Positions 1-6,440 of a stretch of DNA of 18,698 nt are shown here, piece by piece. Position 1 is the first letter of the stretch; every line of letters begins with the position of its first letter. The notes under the pieces are model-generated. The model made no database searches. It was given only the letters and a program-made list of their open reading frames with translations, and was not told where the DNA came from. The translations under genes were made by a program, and so were the position numbers. The stretch is from JALZVT01 sp964519335 (GTDB lineage Bacteria; Pseudomonadota; Gammaproteobacteria; Pseudomonadales; Azotimanducaceae), in assembly GCA_964519335.1 (NCBI GenBank), contig CAZFIA010000078.1, forward strand, positions 1 to 18,698. The letters run 5' to 3'.

Positions 1-400
1 GCAATGAGTCATCGCTCCAAGAGTCGCTGCTAGATGAGAGTATCTGCAACGTTGCGCGTATCTCTTCTGCCGTCTCCCCGCGTGCTCCTTCCAAAGTCAT
101 CGCGACAGCGCTAGATACGGAAAAAGGGGACAGGAACAGATTTCCCCCATCGCTCTCATTGGCTAACTGTCGATAGAGGTTAAAGCCGAACTCAATGTTG
201 GCCGCGACAATGGGGCGAGTTTTCGTCTTGGTTTCCTCCAGACTCAGCACGGGTTGCTGTCTAGGTATCGATTCTTCTATGGCGCGTTCTTCTTCTTGTG
301 CAGAACACCCCAGAGTAATCAAGCTAAGGTTCAGTAGATAAAGCAGCCGCCAAACGTATGGGTTTTTGTGGAGCGAGCCAGAATGCTGGGTATTTGCCAT
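1..400 (-). CDS. serpin-family lipoprotein, partial (N-terminal 133 residues)
   Basis: Reading leftward from ATG at 400, the frame is open to the window edge, so the C-terminal two thirds, including the reactive-centre loop, are missing. Residues 1-31 look like a signal sequence: a charged region, hydrophobic residues 19-31, then Cys32 in ITLGC, a relaxed lipobox, suggesting an envelope lipoprotein. After a Glu-rich linker, residues about 68-115 match the serpin N-terminal fold: NIEFGFNLYRQL, then GNLFLSPFSVSSAVAMTLEGA, then RGETAEEI. These are the classic helix A and helix B signatures. Serpins are suicide inhibitors of serine or cysteine proteases; in bacteria they are thought to guard against host or competitor proteases. 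It is last in the leftward gene run, 46 bp after the hydrolase stop. No strong Shine-Dalgarno is seen. Family call is firm; inhibitory activity cannot be judged without the loop. Confidence 0.88.
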   Translation of the reverse strand, partial: MANTQHSGSLHKNPYVWRLLYLLNLSLITLGCSAQEEERAIEESIPRQQPVLSLEETKTKTRPIVAANIEFGFNLYRQLANESDGGNLFLSPFSVSSAVAMTLEGARGETAEEIRATLQILSSSSDSWSDDSL

Positions 401-446
401 GCCAAGATGCTCTCAGGATTTAGCGCCGCAATCAATGTCCCCGTAT

Positions 447-1199
447 TTAGCAGTTCAGAAATGCGAGCACTGCCCGATTTATGACCTCGGGTTGGTTTTG
501 AAGCGAATAGTGATTGCCTCCGGGAACAACAAATAGCTGGGCTTTTGCTATGCCTCGGTAGAGCTCGAGCGCGTGTTCCAATACTGTGTCTTCGCGATCA
601 CCATTGATGACGAGTGTGCTCGCTGTAATCTTGCGCAAGTCCTCCAGCGTGTAGTTAGGCGTTGTCGTCCACATTTGGGACATTTCGTTGAGCAATTCCC
701 CAAAGCCATCCAGGTTATCGTGCCCGGTCAAATAGTGTTCAATCATCATGCCGGGATATTGGTTTGGATCTTTATTGCCGTCCCATTTGTAGTTTTTGAG
801 GAACGCCAACATTTCCTCCGGATAAGCGTCTACACTAAAATTTGCACCCAACGTGATGAGGTTAATGACTTTTTCAGGGTGTTGCATGGCCACGGTAAGT
901 GCAACTACACCACCGTCAGACGAACCCATGATTGAGAAGTGATCGTGGCCAAGATGTTGAGCGAGACTGAGCACATCGTGAGCCATCTGTTCGTATGAAA
1001 TCTGCTCGCTTGTAGAGCCACTGCGCCCTTGTTTTCTGCTATCTAACGCGATGATAGTGAGATGATCTGAAAAAGCGGGTATTTGCGCTTCAAAACTCTT
1101 GCTTGATTCCATGCCGCCATGCAGTAGAAACAACGGAGGTCCCGAACCATAGACGGTGTAGTTTAGTGTTACACCGTTCACCAACAGATTTTCGGACAT
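447..1199 (-). CDS. alpha/beta-fold hydrolase
   Basis: A 250-residue alpha/beta hydrolase. I start it at ATG 1199 (MSENLLVNGV), since this matches the usual family N-terminus and an AGG lies about 10 bases upstream; the frame is open to a TTG at 1217, which would add six residues. Numbered from that TTG, the oxyanion-hole motif LLHGG is at residues 31-35, the nucleophile elbow GSSDG at 98-102 with Ser100, the acid in NGDRED (Asp207 or Asp210), and the catalytic His236 in GGNHYS. The triad is complete and length is normal. There is no signal peptide, so it is cytoplasmic. The substrate is not predictable; esterase, lactonase or C-C hydrolase are all possible. It is in the same leftward run as another alpha/beta hydrolase (1458-2273), but the two are diverged, so this is not a recent tandem duplication. 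Confidence 0.9.
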   Translation of the reverse strand: MSENLLVNGVTLNYTVYGSGPPLFLLHGGMESSKSFEAQIPAFSDHLTIIALDSRKQGRSGSTSEQISYEQMAHDVLSLAQHLGHDHFSIMGSSDGGVVALTVAMQHPEKVINLITLGANFSVDAYPEEMLAFLKNYKWDGNKDPNQYPGMMIEHYLTGHDNLDGFGELLNEMSQMWTTTPNYTLEDLRKITASTLVINGDREDTVLEHALELYRGIAKAQLFVVPGGNHYSLQNQPEVINRAVLAFLNC

Positions 1200-1238
1200 A
1201 ACGGAATCGCCTATCAATTTCAGTTACCCGTATTGCGT

Positions 1239-1454
1239 CTATGCACTTAAGTCGTAGTACTTTTCTTCTAGCGGAACAAGCACGCCAAACAAAAGGATAA
1301 TCGCTAAGGTTGACGCTGGCAGGGAATAGGACAAAGAAATCGAGGTATGCCAGGTTACGTAGGCGTTCACCCCAATAATTATTAGGCTAACCAGCAGTGC
1401 TTCGACATACAGGACATTTTCTGAGCTTCCACTTTTTTGACACCATGCATGCAC
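1239..1454 (-). CDS. small two-helix membrane protein, function unknown
   Basis: A 71-residue protein with two hydrophobic segments, about residues 16-36 and 46-61, joined by a short Ser-rich turn, and a polar C-terminus (EEKYYDLSA). I do not recognise a family. The start is a GTG at 1454 lying three bases after the TAG of the upstream hydrolase, which suggests translational coupling. The next gene starts 39 bp further on. Because it is squeezed between two hydrolase genes on the same strand and uses the space almost fully, I think it is a real gene rather than a chance frame, but evidence is limited to position and hydrophobicity. Confidence 0.6.
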   Translation of the reverse strand: MHAWCQKSGSSENVLYVEALLVSLIIIGVNAYVTWHTSISLSYSLPASTLAIILLFGVLVPLEEKYYDLSA

Positions 1455-1457
1455 GCC

Positions 1458-2273
1458 CTAGCTGCCGCTGAGTTGGTTATTGACGCTCTCGATAAATAGA
1501 GTCAGTTGCTTTTGAAATTCTTCTGGCTGATCCATGTTTGGCAGGTGTGCCGCGTTTTCTAGGGTGACCCGCTGAAAATTCAATATCTTCGCCGCCAGAG
1601 CATCTACCGCTGCATGCATGTAGGGGATGTCGTTTTCTCCCAGAACGGACAAAACCGGAATTGTTAGTTCGTTTAGACGATTTATCGCCTCTACTTCGGT
1701 GTTTGGCTTCTCAACGCCAAGTTCTTTGGCATCATGCTGCAATACCGCGAAGTTCATCGCGTAGGCTAGTTTGCGCATTTCTTGATCAACTTGTTCTGTT
1801 GCTCTATCTCCGTCAAACCAGATCTGTGTTTCGAGTTCTGCAACCCGTTCGAGATCTCCTGCCTCTCCGGCTTCTTCAACTAACGCAAATTTGGCGGGGG
1901 TAGGCAGATCTACTTGGAGTCCGGAAGGCGCACTATCTACTAATACAAGTGCCTTAACCTTGCCCGGATATTCCAGTGCGAGATCGAGTGCTAGGCCACC
2001 GCCCATCGAGCACCCAACTACAATCACCGGCTGGTCGAAGTTTAGATGGTTTAGTAGGGCAACAAGATCATTTAGATGTGTGAATTCACCATCTACAGGT
2101 TCACTTTTACCGAACCCTCGCATGTCGTATCGAACTACGGCGTGGCTATTTGAGAAGTGCTGGAATTCGTTGTTCCACTGGCGGCTGTCTGCTACACCCG
2201 CGTGGATAAACACCAACGGACTGCCGCTGCCGGTCGTTTCGTAGTAGATGGATGCGTTGGCTATTTGCAGCAT
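1458..2273 (-). CDS. alpha/beta-fold hydrolase
   Basis: A 271-residue cytoplasmic alpha/beta hydrolase. Visible motifs are the oxyanion HAG at residues 24-26, the strand-helix DMRGFGKS at 50-57, the nucleophile elbow GCSMGG with Ser89, the acid Asp215 in LGENDIP, and His243 in NAAHLPN. This arrangement, with the RGFGKS motif and the C-terminal 'NMDQPEEF' phrase, is typical of the large group including proline iminopeptidase-like, epoxide hydrolase-like and beta-ketoadipate enol-lactone hydrolase-like enzymes. The residues between 120 and 190 form the variable cap that sets the substrate, which I cannot infer. The gene follows the Nudix gene by 17 bp and is coupled to the small membrane protein, so it belongs to the same leftward transcription unit. 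Confidence 0.92.
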   Translation of the reverse strand: MLQIANASIYYETTGSGSPLVFIHAGVADSRQWNNEFQHFSNSHAVVRYDMRGFGKSEPVDGEFTHLNDLVALLNHLNFDQPVIVVGCSMGGGLALDLALEYPGKVKALVLVDSAPSGLQVDLPTPAKFALVEEAGEAGDLERVAELETQIWFDGDRATEQVDQEMRKLAYAMNFAVLQHDAKELGVEKPNTEVEAINRLNELTIPVLSVLGENDIPYMHAAVDALAAKILNFQRVTLENAAHLPNMDQPEEFQKQLTLFIESVNNQLSGS

Positions 2274-2290
2274 TGAAATGTCAGCCGTCC

Positions 2291-2917
2291 TTAATCACAA
2301 AACACCAGGCGACCACCATTTGCTCTAAACTCGAAAGCGTCTTGGATGTCTTTGGCGAGGATTCGCCCTTTGGATAAGGGGGGCAGCTCACTCAGTTCGA
2401 AGTAGCCCGCCGCTGTGGTTTCGATGCCTGAGGCTTCTGGCTCGCCAGTTTCACTACATTCGCACAGAAAGAACAATTTGTAGAAGTCTCTAACGTCTTG
2501 GTCGTAATCGTGCCGCGCTTTGTGCCGTATGCCATACAAACCTGCATCAAGAACCTCCAGTTTGGCCTCTTCCCAAATTTCCTTGATGACATTTTCTCTT
2601 GGTGAGACGCCGATGTCTGCAAAACCTCCGGGCATAGTCCAGAGACCGTCGGTTCCCTCTTTGACGAGAAGCACTTTGTCATCTCGCAACACGGCGCCAC
2701 GCACGTCTACTCGCGGAGTGGCGTACCCCTGGGCAAAGTCGGAAATCAGTGACTCGATCTTGGCCACCGGCGTATCGGCTAACAGAGATAACATGCCGTT
2801 CGCGATCTCGGAGATCTGCTCGTATCGCTCGACATCATATGGATCGTTACCGAAGAATAAGCCGGTTGACGCTATTGCTTGCAGTTGCTTTGCCCATGTT
2901 AACCACTGGCTTTCCAT
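2291..2917 (-). CDS. Nudix hydrolase, CDP-choline/ADP-ribose pyrophosphatase type
   Basis: I choose ATG 2917, which gives 208 residues beginning MESQWLTWAKQLQAIA and has AAGGAG 12 bases upstream; a GTG at 2953 would add 12 residues not expected for the family. The N-terminal 60 residues (W..WAKQLQAIASTGL, then DPYDVERYEQ) match the accessory domain of Nudix proteins once named hydrolase of X-linked nucleoside diphosphate, seen in the CDP-choline pyrophosphatase and ADP-ribose pyrophosphatase group. The Nudix box spans about residues 97-120. The catalytic core reads KEIWEE (residues 112-117), keeping the metal-binding glutamates. Deviations from the general box are Val for the first Glu and Lys for Arg, which I believe are common in this subfamily, and Lys119 in place of the late Gly. 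It likely cleaves a nucleoside diphosphate derivative into a nucleotide and a phosphorylated group. Confidence 0.88.
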   Translation of the reverse strand: MESQWLTWAKQLQAIASTGLFFGNDPYDVERYEQISEIANGMLSLLADTPVAKIESLISDFAQGYATPRVDVRGAVLRDDKVLLVKEGTDGLWTMPGGFADIGVSPRENVIKEIWEEAKLEVLDAGLYGIRHKARHDYDQDVRDFYKLFFLCECSETGEPEASGIETTAAGYFELSELPPLSKGRILAKDIQDAFEFRANGGRLVFCD

Positions 2918-2979
2918 CTGTTTTTGATACTCCTTTTTGAGCGTATTAGACACTTGGCTGGTTGAAGGAGATTTAGAAC

Positions 2980-3294
2980 TTAACCGTGACTTACTCCCTT
3001 TATGCCCGATCGTACATCTGTGATTGAGTAGTAAGCCTTGCTGAACACCTCAGAGTCTTTTATTCGGTCCCATAGGTGGTGATAGTACAGTGGATTTTCT
3101 GTCTCGCAAATTATCATATCGGACATGTGGGCATGAAAAGCATCTGAATCGTAGTATTGAAAGCTCACCTTTTCTGCGTATTCTTTAACTACTATGCCTA
3201 TACTTTTCCAGTGTTCGTTTCTAGCCTTTCGACTTAGGTCTAGCCACCTAGGATTTGCCTTTATGGATACAACATAGCAATAGAGGGTATTCAT
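2980..3294 (-). CDS. darcynin-family protein
   Basis: Starting at ATG 3294, chosen because AGGA lies six bases upstream and the remaining N-terminus begins MNTLYCYVVSIKANPRWLDL, the protein is 104 residues. The open frame extends to 3333, but those 13 residues look non-homologous. The layout fits the darcynin family: a first beta strand, a W-L-x-L-S-R-x-x-R motif, a middle F-x-Y-Y-D-S-x-A-F segment, then CETEN and a helical stretch ending in a D-R-I-K-D motif. The fold resembles a ferredoxin-like dimeric alpha-beta barrel. The family has no established biochemical role to my knowledge. It is the first gene of the leftward run and is divergent, with 77 bp between starts, from the AraC-family regulator, its probable controller. 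Confidence 0.75.
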   Translation of the reverse strand: MNTLYCYVVSIKANPRWLDLSRKARNEHWKSIGIVVKEYAEKVSFQYYDSDAFHAHMSDMIICETENPLYYHHLWDRIKDSEVFSKAYYSITDVRSGIKGVSHG

Positions 3295-3371
3295 GAGATT
3301 TCCTGTAGCTCCACAGATACCTAGCGTACTCAAAGGCGATCGTAGGGTATTGAACGTTTCCGCTGTTTTAA

Positions 3372-4160
3372 GTGCGCACTAAGCCGCCAAACGCAGAAAC
3401 ACCTGCGCCCTTGCTTTATCGCTGGGATGACATCGTTCTGTCATTCTCAGCTTCTTCTCTGCTAAACCAGCATTCACACGGCGCTGCTGAATTGGTTGTT
3501 TCCTTAAGCCAACCTGTTCGTACTATCCTCGGAAGTCAGCAAGTCTCTGCGCGAAGCGTTCTCATTCCACCTGGGGTTGACCATCAGAATGTTCATGCCG
3601 ATGCCGTGAGCGCGACCATCTATCTCGATGTTGAGAGCTTTTGCTACCGGGCGTTAGCTGCGCAGATGACGCCAGAGTATTCTGTGTATACGGGCCTACC
3701 TGAAGAGGGAGGTGTCCGGCGTACGCTGTCTACAGTTTACGAAAAGGAGCCAGATGCCGCTGAGTGCTACTCACTGGTGGTCGAACAGTATCTAACAGGA
3801 TCAAGTCAGCGTAACAAAGTGTTGGATCGTCGAGTGGCTGAGGTGGTTAGCACGTTGCGGAGCAATCCCTCAATCAGTGCGTCAGTTAAATCCCTAGCGG
3901 GGCAAGTTAACTTGTCGGAAGATCGTCTGCACCATCTCTTTACCACGGAGATGGGCCTACCTGTAAATCGCTACCGAATCTGGTTGCGATTGAGGCTTGC
4001 AAGCCTCAGGTACCTTAATGGTCGTACGCTTACTTCGGCCGCGCACGAGGCCGGATTTTCAGACGCCGCGCATTTCAGTCGTGCTTTTTCTCGTATGTTC
4101 GGAGCAGCGCCAGGCAAAATACTCGCAGAACGGCGTGCATCGAAAGTACACTTTTCGTAG
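3372..4160 (+). CDS. AraC-family transcriptional regulator
   Basis: A 262-residue regulator starting at GTG 3372; an in-frame TAA sits immediately upstream, so this is the longest possible start, and no clear ribosome binding site is visible. Residues about 10-90 form a cupin-like sensor (HSHGAAELVVSL, then SVLIPPGVDHQNVHAD), which in this family binds a small effector. Residues about 160-255 carry the two helix-turn-helix motifs: the first around SVKSLAGQVNLSEDRLHHLF, the second around LTSAAHEAGFSDAAHFSRAF, followed by the usual FGAAPG phrase. It is divergent from the darcynin-led run, which suggests it activates that run in response to a substrate. The coding sequence contains an 18-bp perfect palindrome at 3991-4008. 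The regulator call is secure; the inducer is unknown. Confidence 0.93.
   Translation: MRTKPPNAETPAPLLYRWDDIVLSFSASSLLNQHSHGAAELVVSLSQPVRTILGSQQVSARSVLIPPGVDHQNVHADAVSATIYLDVESFCYRALAAQMTPEYSVYTGLPEEGGVRRTLSTVYEKEPDAAECYSLVVEQYLTGSSQRNKVLDRRVAEVVSTLRSNPSISASVKSLAGQVNLSEDRLHHLFTTEMGLPVNRYRIWLRLRLASLRYLNGRTLTSAAHEAGFSDAAHFSRAFSRMFGAAPGKILAERRASKVHFS
3991..4008. repeat. 18-bp perfect palindrome inside the AraC-family gene
   Basis: The sequence TGAGGCTTGCAAGCCTCA equals its own reverse complement over all 18 bases. It lies between the two helix-turn-helix motifs and encodes part of RLRLASLR, so it may be coincidental codon choice. It has no loop and is not a terminator. Confidence 0.6.
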
Positions 4161-4182
4161 CTTGCACGCGTGAATGGTTTCG

Positions 4183-4701
4183 CTAAGAAACTACCTCGTA
4201 GACCTTAACCCGCCTATCGCAGCTTGGATCAATGGTTTCTAGATAGGCTGACATACCTAATTTTTGCATGATCCGAGCTGAAGCATCGTTGCCTAGTTGA
4301 TGAATACTGATGATCCGTTTGAGTGCGCAACTTTCGAAACCAAATTCTAAAGACGCTTTGGCTGCTTCAGTGGCGTATCCGTTACCCCAGGCGTCTCGAG
4401 CCAATCGCCAGCCAATTTCAACCGATGGCATTAGCTCTGGGATGAAATCAGGAATTGCTAAACCTGTAAATCCTATGAATTGGTTGCTATCCAAAAGCTC
4501 GACCGCAAATAGTCCGAAGCCGTGTTGCTTCCAAAGTATCTCAAACCTGTCGATGGCAGCGGCGCATTCCGCGTGGGTTCTTGTAGAGCCGTCACCGATC
4601 CAACGCATCACATCTGGATCAGAGCAAAGTTGTGTGTAAGGTTCGACGTCTTCAGGTGTCCACTGTCTAAGTCGAAGGCGATCTGTGTTGAGCGAGTGGA
4701 T
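4183..4701 (-). CDS. GNAT acetyltransferase (RimJ/RimL type) with non-canonical or uncertain start
   Basis: The first standard start is GTG 4611, but the frame before it encodes a conserved GNAT N-terminus: LNTDRLRLRQWTPEDVEPY, then LCSDPDVMRWIGDG. The true protein must therefore begin upstream. Between the preceding TAA (4741-4743) and the conserved block there is no in-frame ATG, GTG or TTG. The best candidate is ATC at 4701, with AGGGAG (4710-4715) eight bases before it, giving 172 residues, a normal length for the family. The acetyl-CoA loop reads RDAWGNGYATEA and the C-terminal half has the N-x-x-S-x-R-x-x-x-K-L-G pattern. It probably acetylates an amino group on a protein or small molecule. 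The frame continues directly from the upstream GNAT gene, so readthrough, an ATC start, or an assembly error are the alternatives. Confidence 0.85.
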   Translation of the reverse strand: MHSLNTDRLRLRQWTPEDVEPYTQLCSDPDVMRWIGDGSTRTHAECAAAIDRFEILWKQHGFGLFAVELLDSNQFIGFTGLAIPDFIPELMPSVEIGWRLARDAWGNGYATEAAKASLEFGFESCALKRIISIHQLGNDASARIMQKLGMSAYLETIDPSCDRRVKVYEVVS

Positions 4702-4709
4702 TCTCGTTG

Positions 4710-4715
4710 CTCCCT
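4710..4715 (-). promoter_or_regulatory. ribosome binding site in front of a possible ATC start
   Basis: AGGGAG on the minus strand, with the eight-base spacer CAACGAGA to the ATC codon at 4701. Good match and ideal spacing, but no standard start codon follows. This is the main argument for initiation near 4701. Confidence 0.45.
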
Positions 4716-4740
4716 GAGCTGGTAGGTTCGTTGATCTGAT

Positions 4741-5331
4741 TTAGACGTCAAGGAATGATTGCAGGCGAGCTTTCACGTCTGGCCATTCATCTATAGTAAC
4801 GCTATACATCACCGAATCTCGAACGTAGCCGTTTGGATAGGTTTTGTGCTTTCTAAGTACGCCTTCTTTTACGGCCCCTAACCGCTCTATTGCGCGCTGT
4901 GAAGCCTTGTTTCGGTTGTCAGTTTGGAGTTGCACTCGATCGGCCTTTAGCGCTTCAAAGGCGTTGGTCAGTAGCACCAACTTGGTAGCTGTATTAACGT
5001 GGGTTCGCTGAAATTCTTTACCGTACCAGGTGAAGCCTATCTCAAGTCCGCCATGCTCGGCGCGTACGTCGAGATAGGAGGAGCTTCCGGCGAGTCTGCC
5101 TGTCGCGTTGTCGTATACGCTGAACGGTACATCGCCCACAGTCTGAGATCGGTGCAGCATGCTCTTAATCCATTTTTCAGCATCATCTACGCTCTTAAAC
5201 GGTTCAGGGAAGAGGTAGCTCCAGATGTCCTTATCGCCACCAATATCGAGGTAGCTCTGCGCTTCTCCTATAGCTAACGGCTTGAGCGTAACTAAAGTGC
5301 TTGTAAGCTCTGTGGATTTTGGAGTCTTCAT
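4741..5331 (-). CDS. GNAT-family N-acetyltransferase
   Basis: A 196-residue GNAT protein. The start ATG 5331 is supported by AGAGGA about six bases upstream; an in-frame TTG at 5349 would add six residues. It belongs to the acetyltransferase-3 group: residues about 90-175 read EIGFTWYGKEFQRTHVNT, KLVLLTNAFEAL, DRVQLQTDNRNKASQRAIERLGA and EGVLRKHKTYPNG, followed by RDSVMYSV. The QRT motif stands where many GNATs have Q/R-x-x-G-x-G/A. Relatives include RimJ/RimL-like enzymes and annotated ribosomal-protein acetyltransferases, but the substrate here is unknown. It is the middle gene of three tandem GNATs, 57 bp after its upstream neighbour, and its stop codon is the only barrier in frame before the next GNAT. 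Confidence 0.93.
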   Translation of the reverse strand: MKTPKSTELTSTLVTLKPLAIGEAQSYLDIGGDKDIWSYLFPEPFKSVDDAEKWIKSMLHRSQTVGDVPFSVYDNATGRLAGSSSYLDVRAEHGGLEIGFTWYGKEFQRTHVNTATKLVLLTNAFEALKADRVQLQTDNRNKASQRAIERLGAVKEGVLRKHKTYPNGYVRDSVMYSVTIDEWPDVKARLQSFLDV

Positions 5332-5388
5332 GACGCGTCCTCTTGTCAATCAGGTACAGCTTGATGTCTACAAGCTTACTCTGTGTTG

Positions 5389-5931
5389 TTAACCAGTCTT
5401 CCAGTCTTCTCTAAGCAAACCATATATGGCCTCATCCACTAATCTGCCTTTAACAAACTGATTTCTTCTGAGCACGCCCTCGCGCAAGAATCCGAGTTTT
5501 TCCAGAACACGCATAGAAGGGGTGTTCTCTGCGTCGGTGTGACTGCGTATTTTCTGCAGCTGTGGGCAACAGCTAAATGCTTCGCCTATGACTGCCAACG
5601 CCGCCTCGCCAGACAGCCCTTTACCGCGTAGAGCTCCGTGAACACCGTAACCTAGAACCGCGATCCTATGGTCTTGTTCAAAGGACAGGCTGACAACACC
5701 AATAACAGTTTCTTGGTAAACCAATGCCCAGTGAGGAGCGCTTTCGCGGTTTCGAGTGCACATCATTTCAACGAATGCCGTTGCATCTTCTAACGTGTAG
5801 TTTTTCGGAACGCTTGCATTGAATCGCTCCCACCCGGCATCGCTCTGCCAGTAAGCAAACACAGCGGCCGCATCATCCCGAGAGAATGGTCTAAGGTTAA
5901 GACTATTGGTGGCGAGTTGGCTTGGAATCAT
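5389..5931 (-). CDS. GNAT-family N-acetyltransferase
   Basis: A 180-residue GNAT. I choose ATG 5931 (MIPSQLATNSLNLRPF), which matches the family start L-x-L-R-P-F and leaves 22 bp to the preceding gene; the frame is open to 6003, but that would overlap the GFA gene by 50 bp and add a non-homologous extension. The acetyl-CoA binding loop is LRGKGLSGEA, and the C-terminal half has KIRSHTDAENTPSMRVLEKLGFLREGVLRRN, in pieces typical of RimJ/RimL relatives. Two Cys residues (CCPQ) precede the last core strand. No clear Shine-Dalgarno is visible, so translation may depend on upstream coupling. Substrate unknown. Confidence 0.9.
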   Translation of the reverse strand: MIPSQLATNSLNLRPFSRDDAAAVFAYWQSDAGWERFNASVPKNYTLEDATAFVEMMCTRNRESAPHWALVYQETVIGVVSLSFEQDHRIAVLGYGVHGALRGKGLSGEAALAVIGEAFSCCPQLQKIRSHTDAENTPSMRVLEKLGFLREGVLRRNQFVKGRLVDEAIYGLLREDWKTG

Positions 5932-5953
5932 GGCAAGACAATAGCAAAGCCGC

Positions 5954-6355
5954 CTATGTTGGAAAATTCTCTGAGTATTGGATGCCGGAATCACCAATTT
6001 CATCCCAGGACGCTTTCGAATCTACAAATACGTGTGCGAATACCTTGATGCCGGGATCTTTGTCATTCAATAATCCTGCAGGAACCCAATAGGTCGTCTT
6101 TTCAGGATTTGAGTGAGGAAGCGGGCTCCCGCACGTGCTGCAGAATGCGTTGTAGTAACCTGATGGCGCCTCAAACGTTCGAATTTGATCTTCCCCGGAT
6201 ACCCAATCGAAGTTCTCTCCGCTGCTGAGACAGATCGACCCGCTTGCGGAACCCATTGCCTTGCGACACTTAGAGCAGTGGCATTGGTAAATGTCGCTCG
6301 TCTCGCCTCGCAGCCTGAAAGAAACAGCGCCGCACAGACAATTACCGCTTAACAT
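5954..6355 (-). CDS. GFA/CENP-V family zinc protein
   Basis: A 133-residue protein of the glutathione-dependent formaldehyde-activating enzyme family (DUF636, Mss4-like fold). Start ATG 6355 has GGAG six bases upstream and yields the expected N-terminus MLSGNCLCGAVSF. Zinc ligands are visible in order: Cys6 and Cys8; Cys25, Cys27 and Cys30 in CHCSKC; Cys72 and Cys75 in CSTCGSPL. The typical W-V-x-G-E and Y-W-V-P-A-G-L-L segments are present. Founding member Gfa was proposed to catalyse glutathione-formaldehyde adduct formation, but most small homologues have no confirmed substrate, so the name describes the family only. It sits in the leftward run between a secreted hydrolase-like gene and three GNAT genes. 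Confidence 0.92.
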   Translation of the reverse strand: MLSGNCLCGAVSFRLRGETSDIYQCHCSKCRKAMGSASGSICLSSGENFDWVSGEDQIRTFEAPSGYYNAFCSTCGSPLPHSNPEKTTYWVPAGLLNDKDPGIKVFAHVFVDSKASWDEIGDSGIQYSENFPT

Positions 6356-6391
6356 TGATAGCTCCAGTGAGAACGAGACCACGGTAGCGTA

Positions 6392-6417
6392 TCAGCATCA
6401 AGTTGGCTTGAAGCTGA
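6392..6417. repeat. intergenic hairpin, 11-bp arms with one central mismatch
   Basis: TCAGCATCAAG (6392-6402), loop TTGG, then CTTGAAGCTGA (6407-6417). Ten of 11 pairs match, with the mismatch in the sixth pair. It lies in the 85-bp gap between the secreted hydrolase-like gene and the GFA gene. There is no T-run on either side, so it could be an mRNA processing or stability element or a weak attenuator rather than a classical terminator. Confidence 0.45.
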
Positions 6418-6440
6418 GGATAGCGCACTTCAAACGTGAA

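Noticed and set aside
4140..4156. CGAAA/TTTCG inverted repeat at the end of the AraC gene as a terminator
   Set aside because: Only five pairs, inside coding sequence, and not followed by a T-run.
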